Assembly: GCA_000634415.1 (NCBI GenBank)
Contig: JFNH01000004.1
Coordinates: forward strand, 1 to 64,000
Direction: 5' to 3'
Length of the DNA: 64,000 bases
Source of the DNA: Prochlorococcus sp. scB245a_519A13
GTDB taxonomy: Bacteria > Cyanobacteriota > Cyanobacteriia > PCC-6307 > Cyanobiaceae
The notes beneath the pieces were generated by a model that did no database searches, was not told the origin of the DNA, and worked only from the letters and a program-made list of their open reading frames with translations. A program made the position numbers and the translations under genes. Shown in pieces: positions 43,375 to 52,918 of the stretch (positions are counted from its first letter, which is position 1; every line of letters starts with the position of its first letter).

Positions 43375-46300
43375 TTGAGATTGGTACATATCAATCAGGT
43401 CGAGTTTGAAAATTTTAAATCTTTTGGGGGAAATGTAAAAATTCCTCTTGAAGAAGGTTTTACTGTGGTTACGGGTCCTAACGGATCTGGTAAAAGTAAT
43501 ATTTTAGATGGAATTTTATTCTGTTTAGGTCTAGCTAATAGTAGAGGGATGAGGGCTGAAAGATTACCAGATCTAATAAATAACTCTAAAGTTAAAGAGG
43601 GTAAGTCATCAGAAACATCTGTATCGGTAAAATTTAATATTCAAGATTGGTCTCCCAGAGAGGACCTTCCGCCTTTGGAACTAGAAGAAGAAGAAATTGC
43701 CCTTAATAAAGGTCAAAAAGAATGGTTAGTTTCTAGAAAATTAAGGCTTATGCCAGGTGGCTCTTATGCTTCTACTTATACTTCTGATGGAAAACAATGC
43801 ACCTTGCAACAAATACAGAGAATATTAAGGGATATTAGTGTTGATCCTGAGGGCAGCAATGTTGTTATGCAGGGTGATGTAACAAGAATTGTGTCAATGA
43901 ATAATAAGGAGAGGAGAAATCTTATTGATGAATTAGCAGGAGTCGCACTTTTTGATACAAGAATAGAACAAACTAATGCAAAATTAAATGACGTTTTCGA
44001 AAGACAAGAAAGATGTGAAATTTTAGAAAATGAATTGCAATCTAGTAAAAATAAGCTTGAAAAAGAATGTGAAAAAGCAAAGCGATATAAAGAGTTCAAG
44101 GCAAAACTATTACAAATAATGGAACTTGAGAAAGTTCTTATTTTTGAAAAACAAGTAAAGCATGTTGAAGCTATAGAAAAAAAAGAAAGTGAAATTGAAA
44201 AAAATAAAATTTTATTTAATAAACAAAAAGAATCTATTAGTAAAGAAATATCAGTCTTAGAAGATGCTTTGAAAATACTTGTTGATGAGCTTAAGGAGAA
44301 AGGAGAGGATAAATTAATAAAAGTGAATTCTGATATTGGAAGTATTAATTCTAGCTTGAGAGAACTTGATAGGATATCAAGTCTGAATAAAGAAGAAGGT
44401 ATTAAATTACAAAAGCAGAGAGATGAAATTGCAATTTCTAAGAGGAATATCGAGTCAGAAAAGATGAGGCAACAAAATTTCGATGATAATTTGTTAAATC
44501 AATTGAAATTGCAAATTGATGATCTCACTTTAAAACACAAATTATCCAGAAAAAAACTTTCTGATGCGGCTGGAGAATCTGGAGAATTCTCAAAACAAAG
44601 TATCAAATTAAATGCTGAGCTTGAAAGTATAAAAAATCAAATTAATCCTTTGGAAATAAAAAAAAGGAAAATTGAAGAAGAAACTATTCAAAATAATATT
44701 CAAAAAGATGAGATATTGTCTCAGATCGACTCCTTAGAATTAGAAAAGCAGAAACTTTTAGAAAGAAATCAAAGAAAAAAAGAGACATGCGATATAAAGA
44801 ATAAAAACTTGTCAAGTAATAGTTCAGAAATTAATTCTTTAAAAAATGAAATTGATTTATTAATTAAAACTAAATCAAGGCTAAACAATGAGCAATTAAG
44901 GCTTGAAAAGGATATATCTAGATTCGAAAGCAGGAAGGAAGCTTTAAACGAATCTAGAGGTTCATATGCACTCAGAATTCTCTTAGAAGCCGGGTTAGAG
45001 GGTATTCATGGTTATGTAGCTCAACTTGGACAAGTCAGTGAGAAAAATAGATATGCATTGGAAATTGCTGCTGGAAACAGATTAGGACAAATTGTTGTTG
45101 ATAATGACCATATTGCTGCTAAAGCAATTGAAATCCTTAAAAAGAAGAAAGCGGGAAGATTAACTTTCTTACCTTTAAATAGAATTAAAAATCAAAAAAA
45201 GAATTATGCGATTTCAAGATTTGATAATAACTCGGAGAATGGCTTTATTGATAAAGCTATTAATCTAATTACTTTTGATGAAGTCTATTCAGATGTTTTT
45301 CGATATGTTTTTGGCGATACTTTGGTTTTTTCAGACTTATCTTCAGCTAGATTATCTACACAAAAAAATAGGTTAGTTACCTTAAGTGGTGAATTATTAG
45401 AAGCAAGTGGTGCTATCACAGGAGGCAGTAAGTTAAATAAAGATTTGGCTTATAGGTTTGGAATTAACAATGATATTGATGAATCCAGTCCTATAAAAGA
45501 AAGATTATTAGTTATCGAAGAAGCTTTAAAAGAGTCAAATAATGATTTGATAATAAAGAATAATAGACTTAGTAAATTAAATTTTAACCGTAGTCAAATA
45601 ATTCAGGATTGTGCCTCATTTAATAAAGAAATTGAAGTAAATCAAGATTCTTTTAAGGCTGTCTCGCAAAGAATTGAGGATTGCAAATCGAGATTACATA
45701 AACTTGATAATGCTAATAATTTATTAGTTAAAGAGTTACATCATTTAAAAAATGAATTGCAGCCTTATCATGACAAGTTTGATCAATTACAAACCATTCA
45801 AAAGGTAAATTATGAAAATAATCAGAAATCATCATTAATAGATTTTAATAAAGACTTTAATAATCTTGATAAAAAACTTGAATTTCTTATTAAGGATAGA
45901 GATACATTATTAGATAAAAAGAATCAATTTGCTTTAAATAAAGAGCGTATAAACAATTCATTAAAAATTACATTACTACAAGAAAAAAACTTGCAGGAAT
46001 CTATTCAACAACTCGCAATTGCTCATAGTGAATGGATAGAAAAAAGAGATGAATTTAAAAAAGAGCTTTTAGATCTCGATAATAAAAAAAATTCTTTAGA
46101 GAAGGATTTAGGTTTATTGAGAAGGAAAAGAGATGAACTAAACTCTTCAATTTCAAATAAAAGGCAAGAATATAATAACTTTCTGTTGAAGCTTGAATAT
46201 CTTGAAAGAGATATGAATTCTCTTAAAGAAGAGATGAGGAGCGAGAAAATAAAATTAGAAAACTATAAAAAAGATCTACCTAATCCTTCCCCGGAGTTTG

Positions 46301-46965
46301 GAGAATATGAAGGGAGGAGTCTTGAATCTTTGCAATCAGAAATTTCGATCATCAATGCAAAATTACAAAGTTTAGAACCTGTTAATATGTTGGCTCTTGA
46401 CGAACTAGAAGAATTAATTGAGAGATTAAATGGTTTGCGAGAAAAATTAGAAATTCTCTCTAACGAAAGATCTGAATTATTGCTGAGAATAGAAACTGTA
46501 TCTACGATGCGTCAGGAGGCTTTTATGCAAGCATTTATAGAAGTTGATAAACATTTTAGAGAAATTTTTACAAATTTATCTGATGGAGATGGATTTCTTC
46601 AACTTGAAAATCCTAATTCGCCTTTAGAAGGAGGATTAACTTTAGTGGCTCATCCCAAAGGAAAAAATGTCAGAAGATTAGCCTCCATGTCAGGTGGTGA
46701 AAAATCGTTAACTGCTTTAAGTTTTTTATTTGCTTTGCAAAAGTATAAACCTTCACCTTTTTATGCATTGGATGAGGTTGATAGTTTTTTAGATGGTATT
46801 AATGTTGAAAGGTTGTCAAAACTAATATCGAATCAGTCATCAAATGCTCAATTTATAGTCGTAAGTCATAGAAGACCTATGATTAGTGCGTCTGAACGAA
46901 CAATTGGAGTTGCGCAAGCAAGAGGTGCTAATACTCAAGTTATTGGGTTACCAAATGCTGCATAA
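43375..46965 (+). CDS. smc: Chromosome segregation protein SMC
   Basis: The 1196-residue SMC ATPase has an N-terminal Walker A (GPNGSGKSNI, about 33-42), two long coiled coils, and a hinge near 500-680 (LEGIHGYVAQLG, SGGAITGGS-type turn as ASGAITGGSKL). The C-terminal signature is LASMSGGEKSLTALSF and Walker B is YALDEVDSFLDG. It compacts and segregates the chromosome. The start is TTG at 43375. Confidence 0.96.
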   Translation: MRLVHINQVEFENFKSFGGNVKIPLEEGFTVVTGPNGSGKSNILDGILFCLGLANSRGMRAERLPDLINNSKVKEGKSSETSVSVKFNIQDWSPREDLPPLELEEEEIALNKGQKEWLVSRKLRLMPGGSYASTYTSDGKQCTLQQIQRILRDISVDPEGSNVVMQGDVTRIVSMNNKERRNLIDELAGVALFDTRIEQTNAKLNDVFERQERCEILENELQSSKNKLEKECEKAKRYKEFKAKLLQIMELEKVLIFEKQVKHVEAIEKKESEIEKNKILFNKQKESISKEISVLEDALKILVDELKEKGEDKLIKVNSDIGSINSSLRELDRISSLNKEEGIKLQKQRDEIAISKRNIESEKMRQQNFDDNLLNQLKLQIDDLTLKHKLSRKKLSDAAGESGEFSKQSIKLNAELESIKNQINPLEIKKRKIEEETIQNNIQKDEILSQIDSLELEKQKLLERNQRKKETCDIKNKNLSSNSSEINSLKNEIDLLIKTKSRLNNEQLRLEKDISRFESRKEALNESRGSYALRILLEAGLEGIHGYVAQLGQVSEKNRYALEIAAGNRLGQIVVDNDHIAAKAIEILKKKKAGRLTFLPLNRIKNQKKNYAISRFDNNSENGFIDKAINLITFDEVYSDVFRYVFGDTLVFSDLSSARLSTQKNRLVTLSGELLEASGAITGGSKLNKDLAYRFGINNDIDESSPIKERLLVIEEALKESNNDLIIKNNRLSKLNFNRSQIIQDCASFNKEIEVNQDSFKAVSQRIEDCKSRLHKLDNANNLLVKELHHLKNELQPYHDKFDQLQTIQKVNYENNQKSSLIDFNKDFNNLDKKLEFLIKDRDTLLDKKNQFALNKERINNSLKITLLQEKNLQESIQQLAIAHSEWIEKRDEFKKELLDLDNKKNSLEKDLGLLRRKRDELNSSISNKRQEYNNFLLKLEYLERDMNSLKEEMRSEKIKLENYKKDLPNPSPEFGEYEGRSLESLQSEISIINAKLQSLEPVNMLALDELEELIERLNGLREKLEILSNERSELLLRIETVSTMRQEAFMQAFIEVDKHFREIFTNLSDGDGFLQLENPNSPLEGGLTLVAHPKGKNVRRLASMSGGEKSLTALSFLFALQKYKPSPFYALDEVDSFLDGINVERLSKLISNQSSNAQFIVVSHRRPMISASERTIGVAQARGANTQVIGLPNAA

Positions 46966-47010
46966 ACACACTTTTTTAAATTTATACGTCAGAATGATAA
47001 AAAGAAATTT

Positions 47011-48042
47011 ATGAGCTTGTCTAACACATCTGCTAATAAGAATCTCCCTAACTCAGTTCCTAGAGAACGTTTATGGTTAAGGTCAGAATTAATGGGAACA
47101 CAAGTGATAACTACTGATACTGGGAGGCGGCTTGGCGTAGTTGGCGAAGTTGTTGTTGATATCGATAGAAGAGAGGTGGTCGCTTTGGGACTAAGAGATA
47201 ATCCACTTACGAGATTTTTACCAGGCTTGCCTAAATGGATGCCTTTAGTAAGTATAAAGCAAGTGGGAGATGTGATATTAGTTGACTCCCTAGATTCTTT
47301 GAATGAGAATTTTTCTCCAGAAAGATATGGGAAGGTTATTAATTGTCAAGTAATTACAGAATCTGGACAACTTTTAGGAAGAGTTCTTGGCTTTTCTTTT
47401 GATATTGAGACTGGGGATTTGATATCTCTTGTTATGGGTGCTGTTGGTGTTCCACTTTTAGGTGAGGGAGTTTTAAGTACTTGGGAAATACCGGTTGAGG
47501 AAATTGTAAGTAGTGGTACCGATAGGATTATTGTTTATGAAGGTGCGGAAGAGAAATTGAAGCAATTAAGTAGTGGACTACTTGAGAAACTCGGAGTCGG
47601 GGGTTCTTCATGGGATGAAAGGGAAGTAAATGGATACTCAGCAAATCTTGTACCTGTTGAGAATCAGTTACTTTCAGGTTCTGAATCAGAACAGCAAAAC
47701 AATATGGTCGAGGAATATGAACAAGATGATTATGAAGCTGATTATGAAGATGAACTTGAATATATTGAGATAAAAGGTTCTGCAGAGGAAATAAATAACA
47801 GAAAAAAGCTATACATGGATAATGATGATTCTGATCAGATCGAGAATCAAAATATTGTTAATCAAATAGATGAAAAAAACAATATTGATTCTAAGCAAAA
47901 GAAACAATCAATTACTAATTTAGCTTCGAAAAGACCAATTCAAAATGCAACCGAAACTGTTGATATTGAACCACTAGATGAACAAAATTTAGTTCAAGAT
48001 AATAAAAAATCAGAAAAGTTTGAAATTGATGATCCCTGGTAA
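47011..48042 (+). CDS. PRC-barrel domain protein with acidic C-terminal tail
   Basis: The 343-residue protein contains two PRC-barrel-like segments (about 25-95: RSELMGTQVITTDTGRRLGVVGEVVVDI; about 108-180: GKVINCQVITESGQLLGRV). A low-complexity acidic/Asn-rich tail follows from about 220. PRC-barrels occur in photosynthetic reaction-centre subunit H and RimM. It starts 45 bp after smc on the same strand. The function is unknown. Confidence 0.8.
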   Translation: MSLSNTSANKNLPNSVPRERLWLRSELMGTQVITTDTGRRLGVVGEVVVDIDRREVVALGLRDNPLTRFLPGLPKWMPLVSIKQVGDVILVDSLDSLNENFSPERYGKVINCQVITESGQLLGRVLGFSFDIETGDLISLVMGAVGVPLLGEGVLSTWEIPVEEIVSSGTDRIIVYEGAEEKLKQLSSGLLEKLGVGGSSWDEREVNGYSANLVPVENQLLSGSESEQQNNMVEEYEQDDYEADYEDELEYIEIKGSAEEINNRKKLYMDNDDSDQIENQNIVNQIDEKNNIDSKQKKQSITNLASKRPIQNATETVDIEPLDEQNLVQDNKKSEKFEIDDPW

Positions 48043-48045
48043 TTG

Positions 48046-49311
48046 TTAAAGTATTTTTATTGCATTAAAAATTATAGAAGCAAGTTTTTTTGCAGCACCT
48101 TTATCGCCTCTTTCTTTGTTTAGAGCATCTCTTATATTTTTTAATTGATCTCTATTTTTCATAAGAAATAATACTTCTCTTGCAATTTTTATTGGCGAAA
48201 TATTACCAATTCTTTCAGGCACAATCATTCTTTTGGCTTTAATATTTGGCCAAGCAAAAAACTTCTTTTTTTTAAAATAGAAATTTTTAATTATAAAAGT
48301 TAGGAACCTATTTATGAATGAAATTTTTCCAATTAATCCAAAAATACCATCCCAGGCATTCATCATATTTAAATGTTGAGTTGGCAGAACAACTAACATT
48401 GGAAGACTAATTGCTGCTAATTCTGCTGTATTTGCTCCAACAGTTGTAATTGCAAGATCACATTCTTTTAATATTTCATAGCAAGGATGTTTCTTGATTA
48501 GATAAATCTTTGTATTTTTTGATGTTTCAATTACACAATCAAAAGGAGAGTCTTTGAGGTTTGTAATTGTTTTGATTTTTGATGAGTAATATTTAGCAAT
48601 CGGATTTTTGTTGCTTTGAAAAAATAAATATTCACTTTTATCAGTAGTTGGGGCAATAGGAATTATAAAATTTATATTTTGATTTTCTTCAGCGATATGA
48701 TCTGCAACTTCTAGGAAGAAAGGAATTCCAACAGAAAGTTTTGCTTTCTTAGAACCAGGCAACAATGCAATATGGTGTTTTTCTTTTTTTCTTAATGATA
48801 TTTCGCTATTAAGTTTGATATCTGCCATCAAATCGCCAATCACTTTACATTTATATTGATATCTTTTAGGTATTAACTCTTTTACTTTTAAATTCATAGC
48901 AGCAATTTCGTTGGTCCATTTAGGCCATCGCGAAACCCATTCAGCATATGTGATATTTAAATAACCTAATCTTTTAGCTAATAAAATGCTCCATAATTGA
49001 TCCCCACCAAGGAAAATAACCACTCCTTTTTTTGGCCACCTAGCAAAAGAATATGGCTTTATTAATAATTTCCAAAAACTTTTGGGCTTTGTTATTAATT
49101 CGAATTTATTCCATGAATTTGCAACTAAAAATTCCTTACCAGTGGCGTTTGGGCAAGGAACAAGGACTAACCTAAGAGTGAAATCGTGTTTATCGTCATC
49201 ATATATTGATTTATTTAGTTTGTTAAGCTCATCCACTACAGGATTAACCCATGTAGTTAATTCACCAGGACCATTGGAGACTAAGACTACTGCAACTGAT
49301 TTTTTTTTCAT
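48046..49311 (-). CDS. LpxB-like lipid-A-disaccharide synthase-related glycosyltransferase
   Basis: The frame runs to 49434, but its first part lies over the tRNA-Leu gene, so I place the start at the ATG at 49311 (an ATG at 49332 is possible); this gives 421 residues. The protein has an LpxB/GT-B style: VSNGPGELTTWVNP, ALLPGSKKAKLSVGIPFFLEVA, ECDLAITTVGANTAELAAISLPMLVVLPTQH. It is probably the cyanobacterial LpxB-related family of unknown acceptor, not lipid A synthase proper. Confidence 0.72.
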   Translation of the reverse strand: MKKKSVAVVLVSNGPGELTTWVNPVVDELNKLNKSIYDDDKHDFTLRLVLVPCPNATGKEFLVANSWNKFELITKPKSFWKLLIKPYSFARWPKKGVVIFLGGDQLWSILLAKRLGYLNITYAEWVSRWPKWTNEIAAMNLKVKELIPKRYQYKCKVIGDLMADIKLNSEISLRKKEKHHIALLPGSKKAKLSVGIPFFLEVADHIAEENQNINFIIPIAPTTDKSEYLFFQSNKNPIAKYYSSKIKTITNLKDSPFDCVIETSKNTKIYLIKKHPCYEILKECDLAITTVGANTAELAAISLPMLVVLPTQHLNMMNAWDGIFGLIGKISFINRFLTFIIKNFYFKKKKFFAWPNIKAKRMIVPERIGNISPIKIAREVLFLMKNRDQLKNIRDALNKERGDKGAAKKLASIIFNAIKIL

Positions 49312-49336
49312 TGCAGTTAAACCAGAATACATTAAA

Positions 49337-49418
49337 TGCGGACGGCGAGACTTGAACTCGCAAGGCCGAAGCCACACGCTCCTTAGACGTGCGCGTCTAC
49401 CAATTCCGCCACGTCCGC
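49337..49418 (-). tRNA. tRNA-Leu, anticodon reads AAG
   Basis: An 82-nt tRNA with a 7-bp acceptor stem (GCGGACG/CGTCCGC), a D-arm with GGAATTGGTAGACGC, a long variable arm (class II, leucine-like) and a T-arm GCGAGTTCAAGTCTCGC. The anticodon loop reads CTAAGGA, so positions 34-36 are AAG (bases 49384-49382). The discriminator is A and CCA is not encoded. It lies just upstream of the LpxB-like gene and may be co-transcribed. Confidence 0.92.
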
Positions 49419-49677
49419 AAAGGGTTTTGAGCAACCGGAGGATAACTAAACCTTAAAAATATCATACATTATTGGCTGAAATAAGCATGTAGTTCGAAAA
49501 GAGTTTTTTTGAATAAGATGAATAATTTTTCTATTGCATAAAACAAATATTTATACATATTTAACGTTTGAGGTTGTATTGTAAAAAATGTCCTCTGATC
49601 TCTAAAAAATTTGTTGAATACTTTGGCAAATACTTTTTTTCTTAAGTCATTTCATTTCTTCAATATTTATTTTCATA

Positions 49678-51027
49678 ATGGTTGAAAAAGTTTTAATTGC
49701 TAATCGTGGAGAAATAGCTTTACGAATTGTTAGAAGTTGTAGAGAACTAGGTATTGCAACCGTTGCAGTTTTTAGCACTGTAGATAAAAAAGCTTTGCAT
49801 GTTCAGCTTGCTGATGAGGCGGTTTGTGTTGGAGATTCATTAAGTAATAAGAGTTATTTAAATATTCCAAATATACTTGCTGCTGCTACATCGAGAGGAG
49901 TTGATGCTATTCATCCTGGTTATGGATTTCTTGCGGAAAATGATAAATTTGCTGAGATGTGTAATGATCACGGCATAGTTTTTATTGGCCCATCTCCAAA
50001 AGCTATTAGATCTATGGGAGATAAATCTACAGCTAAAGAAACTATGGAAGCAGTTGGAGTTCCAACAGTACCTGGTAGTAAAGGCTTGTTATCAAATGTT
50101 GATGAGGCTTATAAATTGGCAGATGATATTGGCTATCCGGTAATTATTAAAGCCACTGCTGGAGGAGGTGGAAGAGGTATGCGGTTGGTTGAAAACTCTG
50201 ATAATCTCGAAAAAATGTTTAAAGCAGCTCAAGGTGAAGCAGAAGCAGCTTTTGGTAATGATGGTTTATATATGGAGAAATTTATAAAGAAGCCAAGACA
50301 TGTAGAAATTCAAATTTTGGCTGACAGGTCGGGTAATGTTGTTCATTTAGGAGAGCGAGATTGTTCAGTTCAAAGAAGACATCAGAAGTTACTAGAGGAG
50401 TCTCCTAGTCCTGCAATTAATACTGAGCTAAGAAAAAAAATGGGGAACGCAGCTATTGCTGCTGCAAAAAGTATCGGTTACGAAGGGGCGGGGACAGTTG
50501 AATTTTTAGTTGATGATGATGATAATTTTTATTTTATGGAGATGAATACTAGGATTCAAGTTGAACATCCTGTTACTGAAATGGTTACAGGAGTTGATTT
50601 AATAGCTGAGCAAATTAAAATCGCAAGCGGAGCAAACTTGGAATTTAAACAGGATGATATCCAGTTAAACGGTCATGCCATTGAATGTAGAATCAATGCT
50701 GAAGATCCTTCTCACAATTTCCGACCATCACCCGGCAAAATAACTGGGTGGCTTCCTCCTGGTGGCCCTGGTGTAAGGGTCGATAGTCATGTCTATACAG
50801 GCTATGAAATCCCTCCTTTCTATGACTCATTAATTGGCAAATTAATAGTCTGGGGAAAAGATCGTAATACTGCAATTAAACGTATGAATAGGGCTTTAAA
50901 TGAATGTGCAGTAACTGGTATTCCTACAACAATTAACTTTCATCTAACCTTACTGAATAAATCTAAATTTAAACAGGGTAAGATACATACTAAATATGTA
51001 GAAGAAGAATTATTGCCAAATTACTGA
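49678..51027 (+). CDS. accC: Biotin carboxylase subunit of acetyl-CoA carboxylase
   Basis: The 449-residue protein is Acc[19 protein letters not shown] at the start, the ATP-grasp loop [12 protein letters not shown] (about 159-170), [14 protein letters not shown], the biotin-site [17 protein letters not shown] and the C-terminal barrel. It carboxylates biotin on AccB with bicarbonate and ATP, the first step of fatty acid synthesis. Confidence 0.97.
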   Translation: MVEKVLIANRGEIALRIVRSCRELGIATVAVFSTVDKKALHVQLADEAVCVGDSLSNKSYLNIPNILAAATSRGVDAIHPGYGFLAENDKFAEMCNDHGIVFIGPSPKAIRSMGDKSTAKETMEAVGVPTVPGSKGLLSNVDEAYKLADDIGYPVIIKATAGGGGRGMRLVENSDNLEKMFKAAQGEAEAAFGNDGLYMEKFIKKPRHVEIQILADRSGNVVHLGERDCSVQRRHQKLLEESPSPAINTELRKKMGNAAIAAAKSIGYEGAGTVEFLVDDDDNFYFMEMNTRIQVEHPVTEMVTGVDLIAEQIKIASGANLEFKQDDIQLNGHAIECRINAEDPSHNFRPSPGKITGWLPPGGPGVRVDSHVYTGYEIPPFYDSLIGKLIVWGKDRNTAIKRMNRALNECAVTGIPTTINFHLTLLNKSKFKQGKIHTKYVEEELLPNY

Positions 51028-51045
51028 GAATTAATTAAAAGATTT

Positions 51046-51360
51046 CTATGAAATATTTGTATGCAATGCAAGTTTTATAAGCCCTTGCTGACCGACTAAT
51101 ATTTCTCTTAAAAAGCTTATAATTCCGATCCAAATTACGGGTCCAACATCAACGCCTCCAATAGGAGGAATTAGTTTTCTTGTTAAATTAAGAATAGAGC
51201 TTGATGGTATTGAAACCAATAACCATAAACCTTTACTTAAATCAATTTTTGGGTACCAAGTAAGTATTAATCTTATTAGGAAAACTATAGTTAGATATGA
51301 AAGAGAAATTCCTAAACTAATGTCTAAAATTTGAAGAGAGTTTACAAGCAAGGAAATCAC
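51046..51360 (-). CDS. YggT family membrane protein
   Basis: A 104-residue protein of the YggT (YCF19) family, with two hydrophobic helices around residues 10-33 and 75-90 and the family segment VFLIRLILTWYPKIDLSKGLW followed by SILNLTRKLIPPIGGVDVGPVIWI. In plastids and cyanobacteria it sits in photosynthetic or inner membranes and has been linked to thylakoid organisation. It is convergent with accC. Confidence 0.85.
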   Translation of the reverse strand: MISLLVNSLQILDISLGISLSYLTIVFLIRLILTWYPKIDLSKGLWLLVSIPSSSILNLTRKLIPPIGGVDVGPVIWIGIISFLREILVGQQGLIKLALHTNIS

Positions 51361-51440
51361 AATTATTTAATTCATCTTAATAAATAACCCATTGAAACGT
51401 ATTTAATTCGTATTATAAATTGAGAATTTAATATTTAAAA

Positions 51441-51626
51441 GTGTTTCAAATCTCAAATTTATTACTAGCCGCAGATTTTTCTGCTGAAGTTGCAAATAAT
51501 TCCGCAGTGGGAATGATAGGTAGTTTTATTGCTGCTGCGTTACTTATCGTTATTCCAGCCAGTGCATTTTTGATTTTTGTCAGCCAGAAAGATTCCCTCG
51601 ATCGTACTTCTGCTGGAAGACGCTAG
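51441..51626 (+). CDS. psbX: Photosystem II protein PsbX
   Basis: A 61-residue protein whose C-terminal half ([23 protein letters not shown]) matches the single helix and lumen/stroma end of PsbX. It has an N-terminal extension of about 20 residues, as in marine picocyanobacteria. The start is GTG at 51441. PsbX supports plastoquinone turnover near cytochrome b559. Next downstream is ycf66, and then the convergent hli. Confidence 0.85.
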   Translation: MFQISNLLLAADFSAEVANNSAVGMIGSFIAAALLIVIPASAFLIFVSQKDSLDRTSAGRR

Positions 51627-51704
51627 TTTTTGTAAAAGTTTTAAGTACACTATATATAGGGGATATAAGTATCCCTTTAAAAAATAAATTTTTGGAGAAA
51701 GAAT

Positions 51705-52634
51705 GTGGTCAATGCTAGTCTCAATTGGGCCAGTATTGTTGGTATAGTTCTCGCGGTATGTGGAGGGGGCCTTTATTTTTTGAGGTCCTTTAAACCTGCC
51801 TTGGCGCGGGATTATGATGTTTTCTTCGCAGCAATTGGACTATTGTGCGGAGGAATATTATTTTTTCAAGGCTGGAGGTTAGATCCTATCCTTCAGTTTG
51901 GTCAGTTTTTATTAGCAGGAACTACAGTTTTTTTCGCATATGAAAGTGTGCGATTGAGGGGAGTTGCTACTGATCAAGCAAGAAGGTCATCTTATTTTGA
52001 TGATGATCCTATTTCTGAAGTTCCAAGAAATTCTAGAGGTCGATTTAATGACGATTATGATAGGTTTGAAGAATCGGAAAGACCATCTAGAAGATTTCAA
52101 CCTCAAGAAGATGAATTCGAAGAAGACCTTACAGAGGGGAGATCTCGTAGGAGGAATGTTTCAAGAGCCATACCCTCTGCCGCAGCAAGTAGAAGTAGGC
52201 CATCTACAAGGGAAATAAGTCAGTTTGAAAATGACGAGCCTATAAGAAGGAGAAGAAAGACTTCTGAAGATAGAAATAGGAAACAACCAGAAACAAATAA
52301 CTTTGGTGAAAGAAGAAATTTATCTCGCGATGAAGTTAAAACAGGGTCAAGACCCAGAATGAATCGTACAGTTTCTAGACAAGATAATACCTCTTCTCCT
52401 GCTGATTCTTCTCCATTAAGAAAGAAACCTACTAGATCCCCTATTAGGCAGCAAACTTCAACAGCTCAAGTAGAAGATGCTTCATTTAAAGATGCTAATC
52501 AAGCTAAAAAAACACGTGAGACTCGTAGAGTAAGCTCTTCAGCTAGATCAAGTTCCAAAAATCAAAGTAGTAGATATAACGTTGGAACTAACAAGAAAAA
52601 ACCTAGAGATAACAGTTCTAGATTTGATGATTAA
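51705..52634 (+). CDS. ycf66: Ycf66 family protein with long Arg/Ser-rich tail
   Basis: The N-terminal 85 residues carry three hydrophobic helices (NWASIVGIVLAVCGGGLYFL, VFFAAIGLLCGGILFFQGWR, FLLAGTTVFFAYESVRLRG) typical of Ycf66. The remaining 220 residues are low-complexity, rich in Arg, Ser, Asp and Asn, and probably disordered. The start is GTG at 51705. The role of Ycf66 is unknown; it is confined to oxygenic phototrophs. Confidence 0.85.
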   Translation: MVNASLNWASIVGIVLAVCGGGLYFLRSFKPALARDYDVFFAAIGLLCGGILFFQGWRLDPILQFGQFLLAGTTVFFAYESVRLRGVATDQARRSSYFDDDPISEVPRNSRGRFNDDYDRFEESERPSRRFQPQEDEFEEDLTEGRSRRRNVSRAIPSAAASRSRPSTREISQFENDEPIRRRRKTSEDRNRKQPETNNFGERRNLSRDEVKTGSRPRMNRTVSRQDNTSSPADSSPLRKKPTRSPIRQQTSTAQVEDASFKDANQAKKTRETRRVSSSARSSSKNQSSRYNVGTNKKKPRDNSSRFDD

Positions 52635-52910
52635 TTATAGGATTCCTGCCCATTTTAAAAACGATTGTTTACTAAATAGTTCAATTAATATTATTGAAAG
52701 AAAGCCAATCATTGCAAATCTTCCATTAGTTTTTTCAGAATAACTACTCCATCCAAATTTATATTCATCTTTAATTTCTATCGATTTCTCATCTAATTGA
52801 TCATCTCCAATTTGTTCATTGATATAATTAGGATCTTTCTGCTGCTCTATAAAACTCTCATTCTCTGGATTAGTGACTTCTGAGTTAGTTTGTTCTTCTT
52901 TCGAATTCAT
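52635..52910 (-). CDS. hli: High-light-inducible protein (Hli)
   Basis: A 91-residue protein with the single chlorophyll-binding helix EKTNGRFAMIGFLSIILIELF (by position near 60-80), the HLIP/CAB motif with conserved E, N and R. A hydrophilic N-terminus precedes it. Hli proteins bind chlorophyll and carotenoid and protect photosystems. The gene overlaps no other and is 8 bp from the ABC transporter gene. Confidence 0.88.
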   Translation of the reverse strand: MNSKEEQTNSEVTNPENESFIEQQKDPNYINEQIGDDQLDEKSIEIKDEYKFGWSSYSEKTNGRFAMIGFLSIILIELFSKQSFLKWAGIL

Positions 52911-52918
52911 TTTTTTTG

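Noticed and set aside
49312-49434. Upstream extension of the LpxB-like protein by up to 41 residues
   Set aside because: The extension is translated tRNA-Leu sequence; the ATG at 49311 fits the family start.
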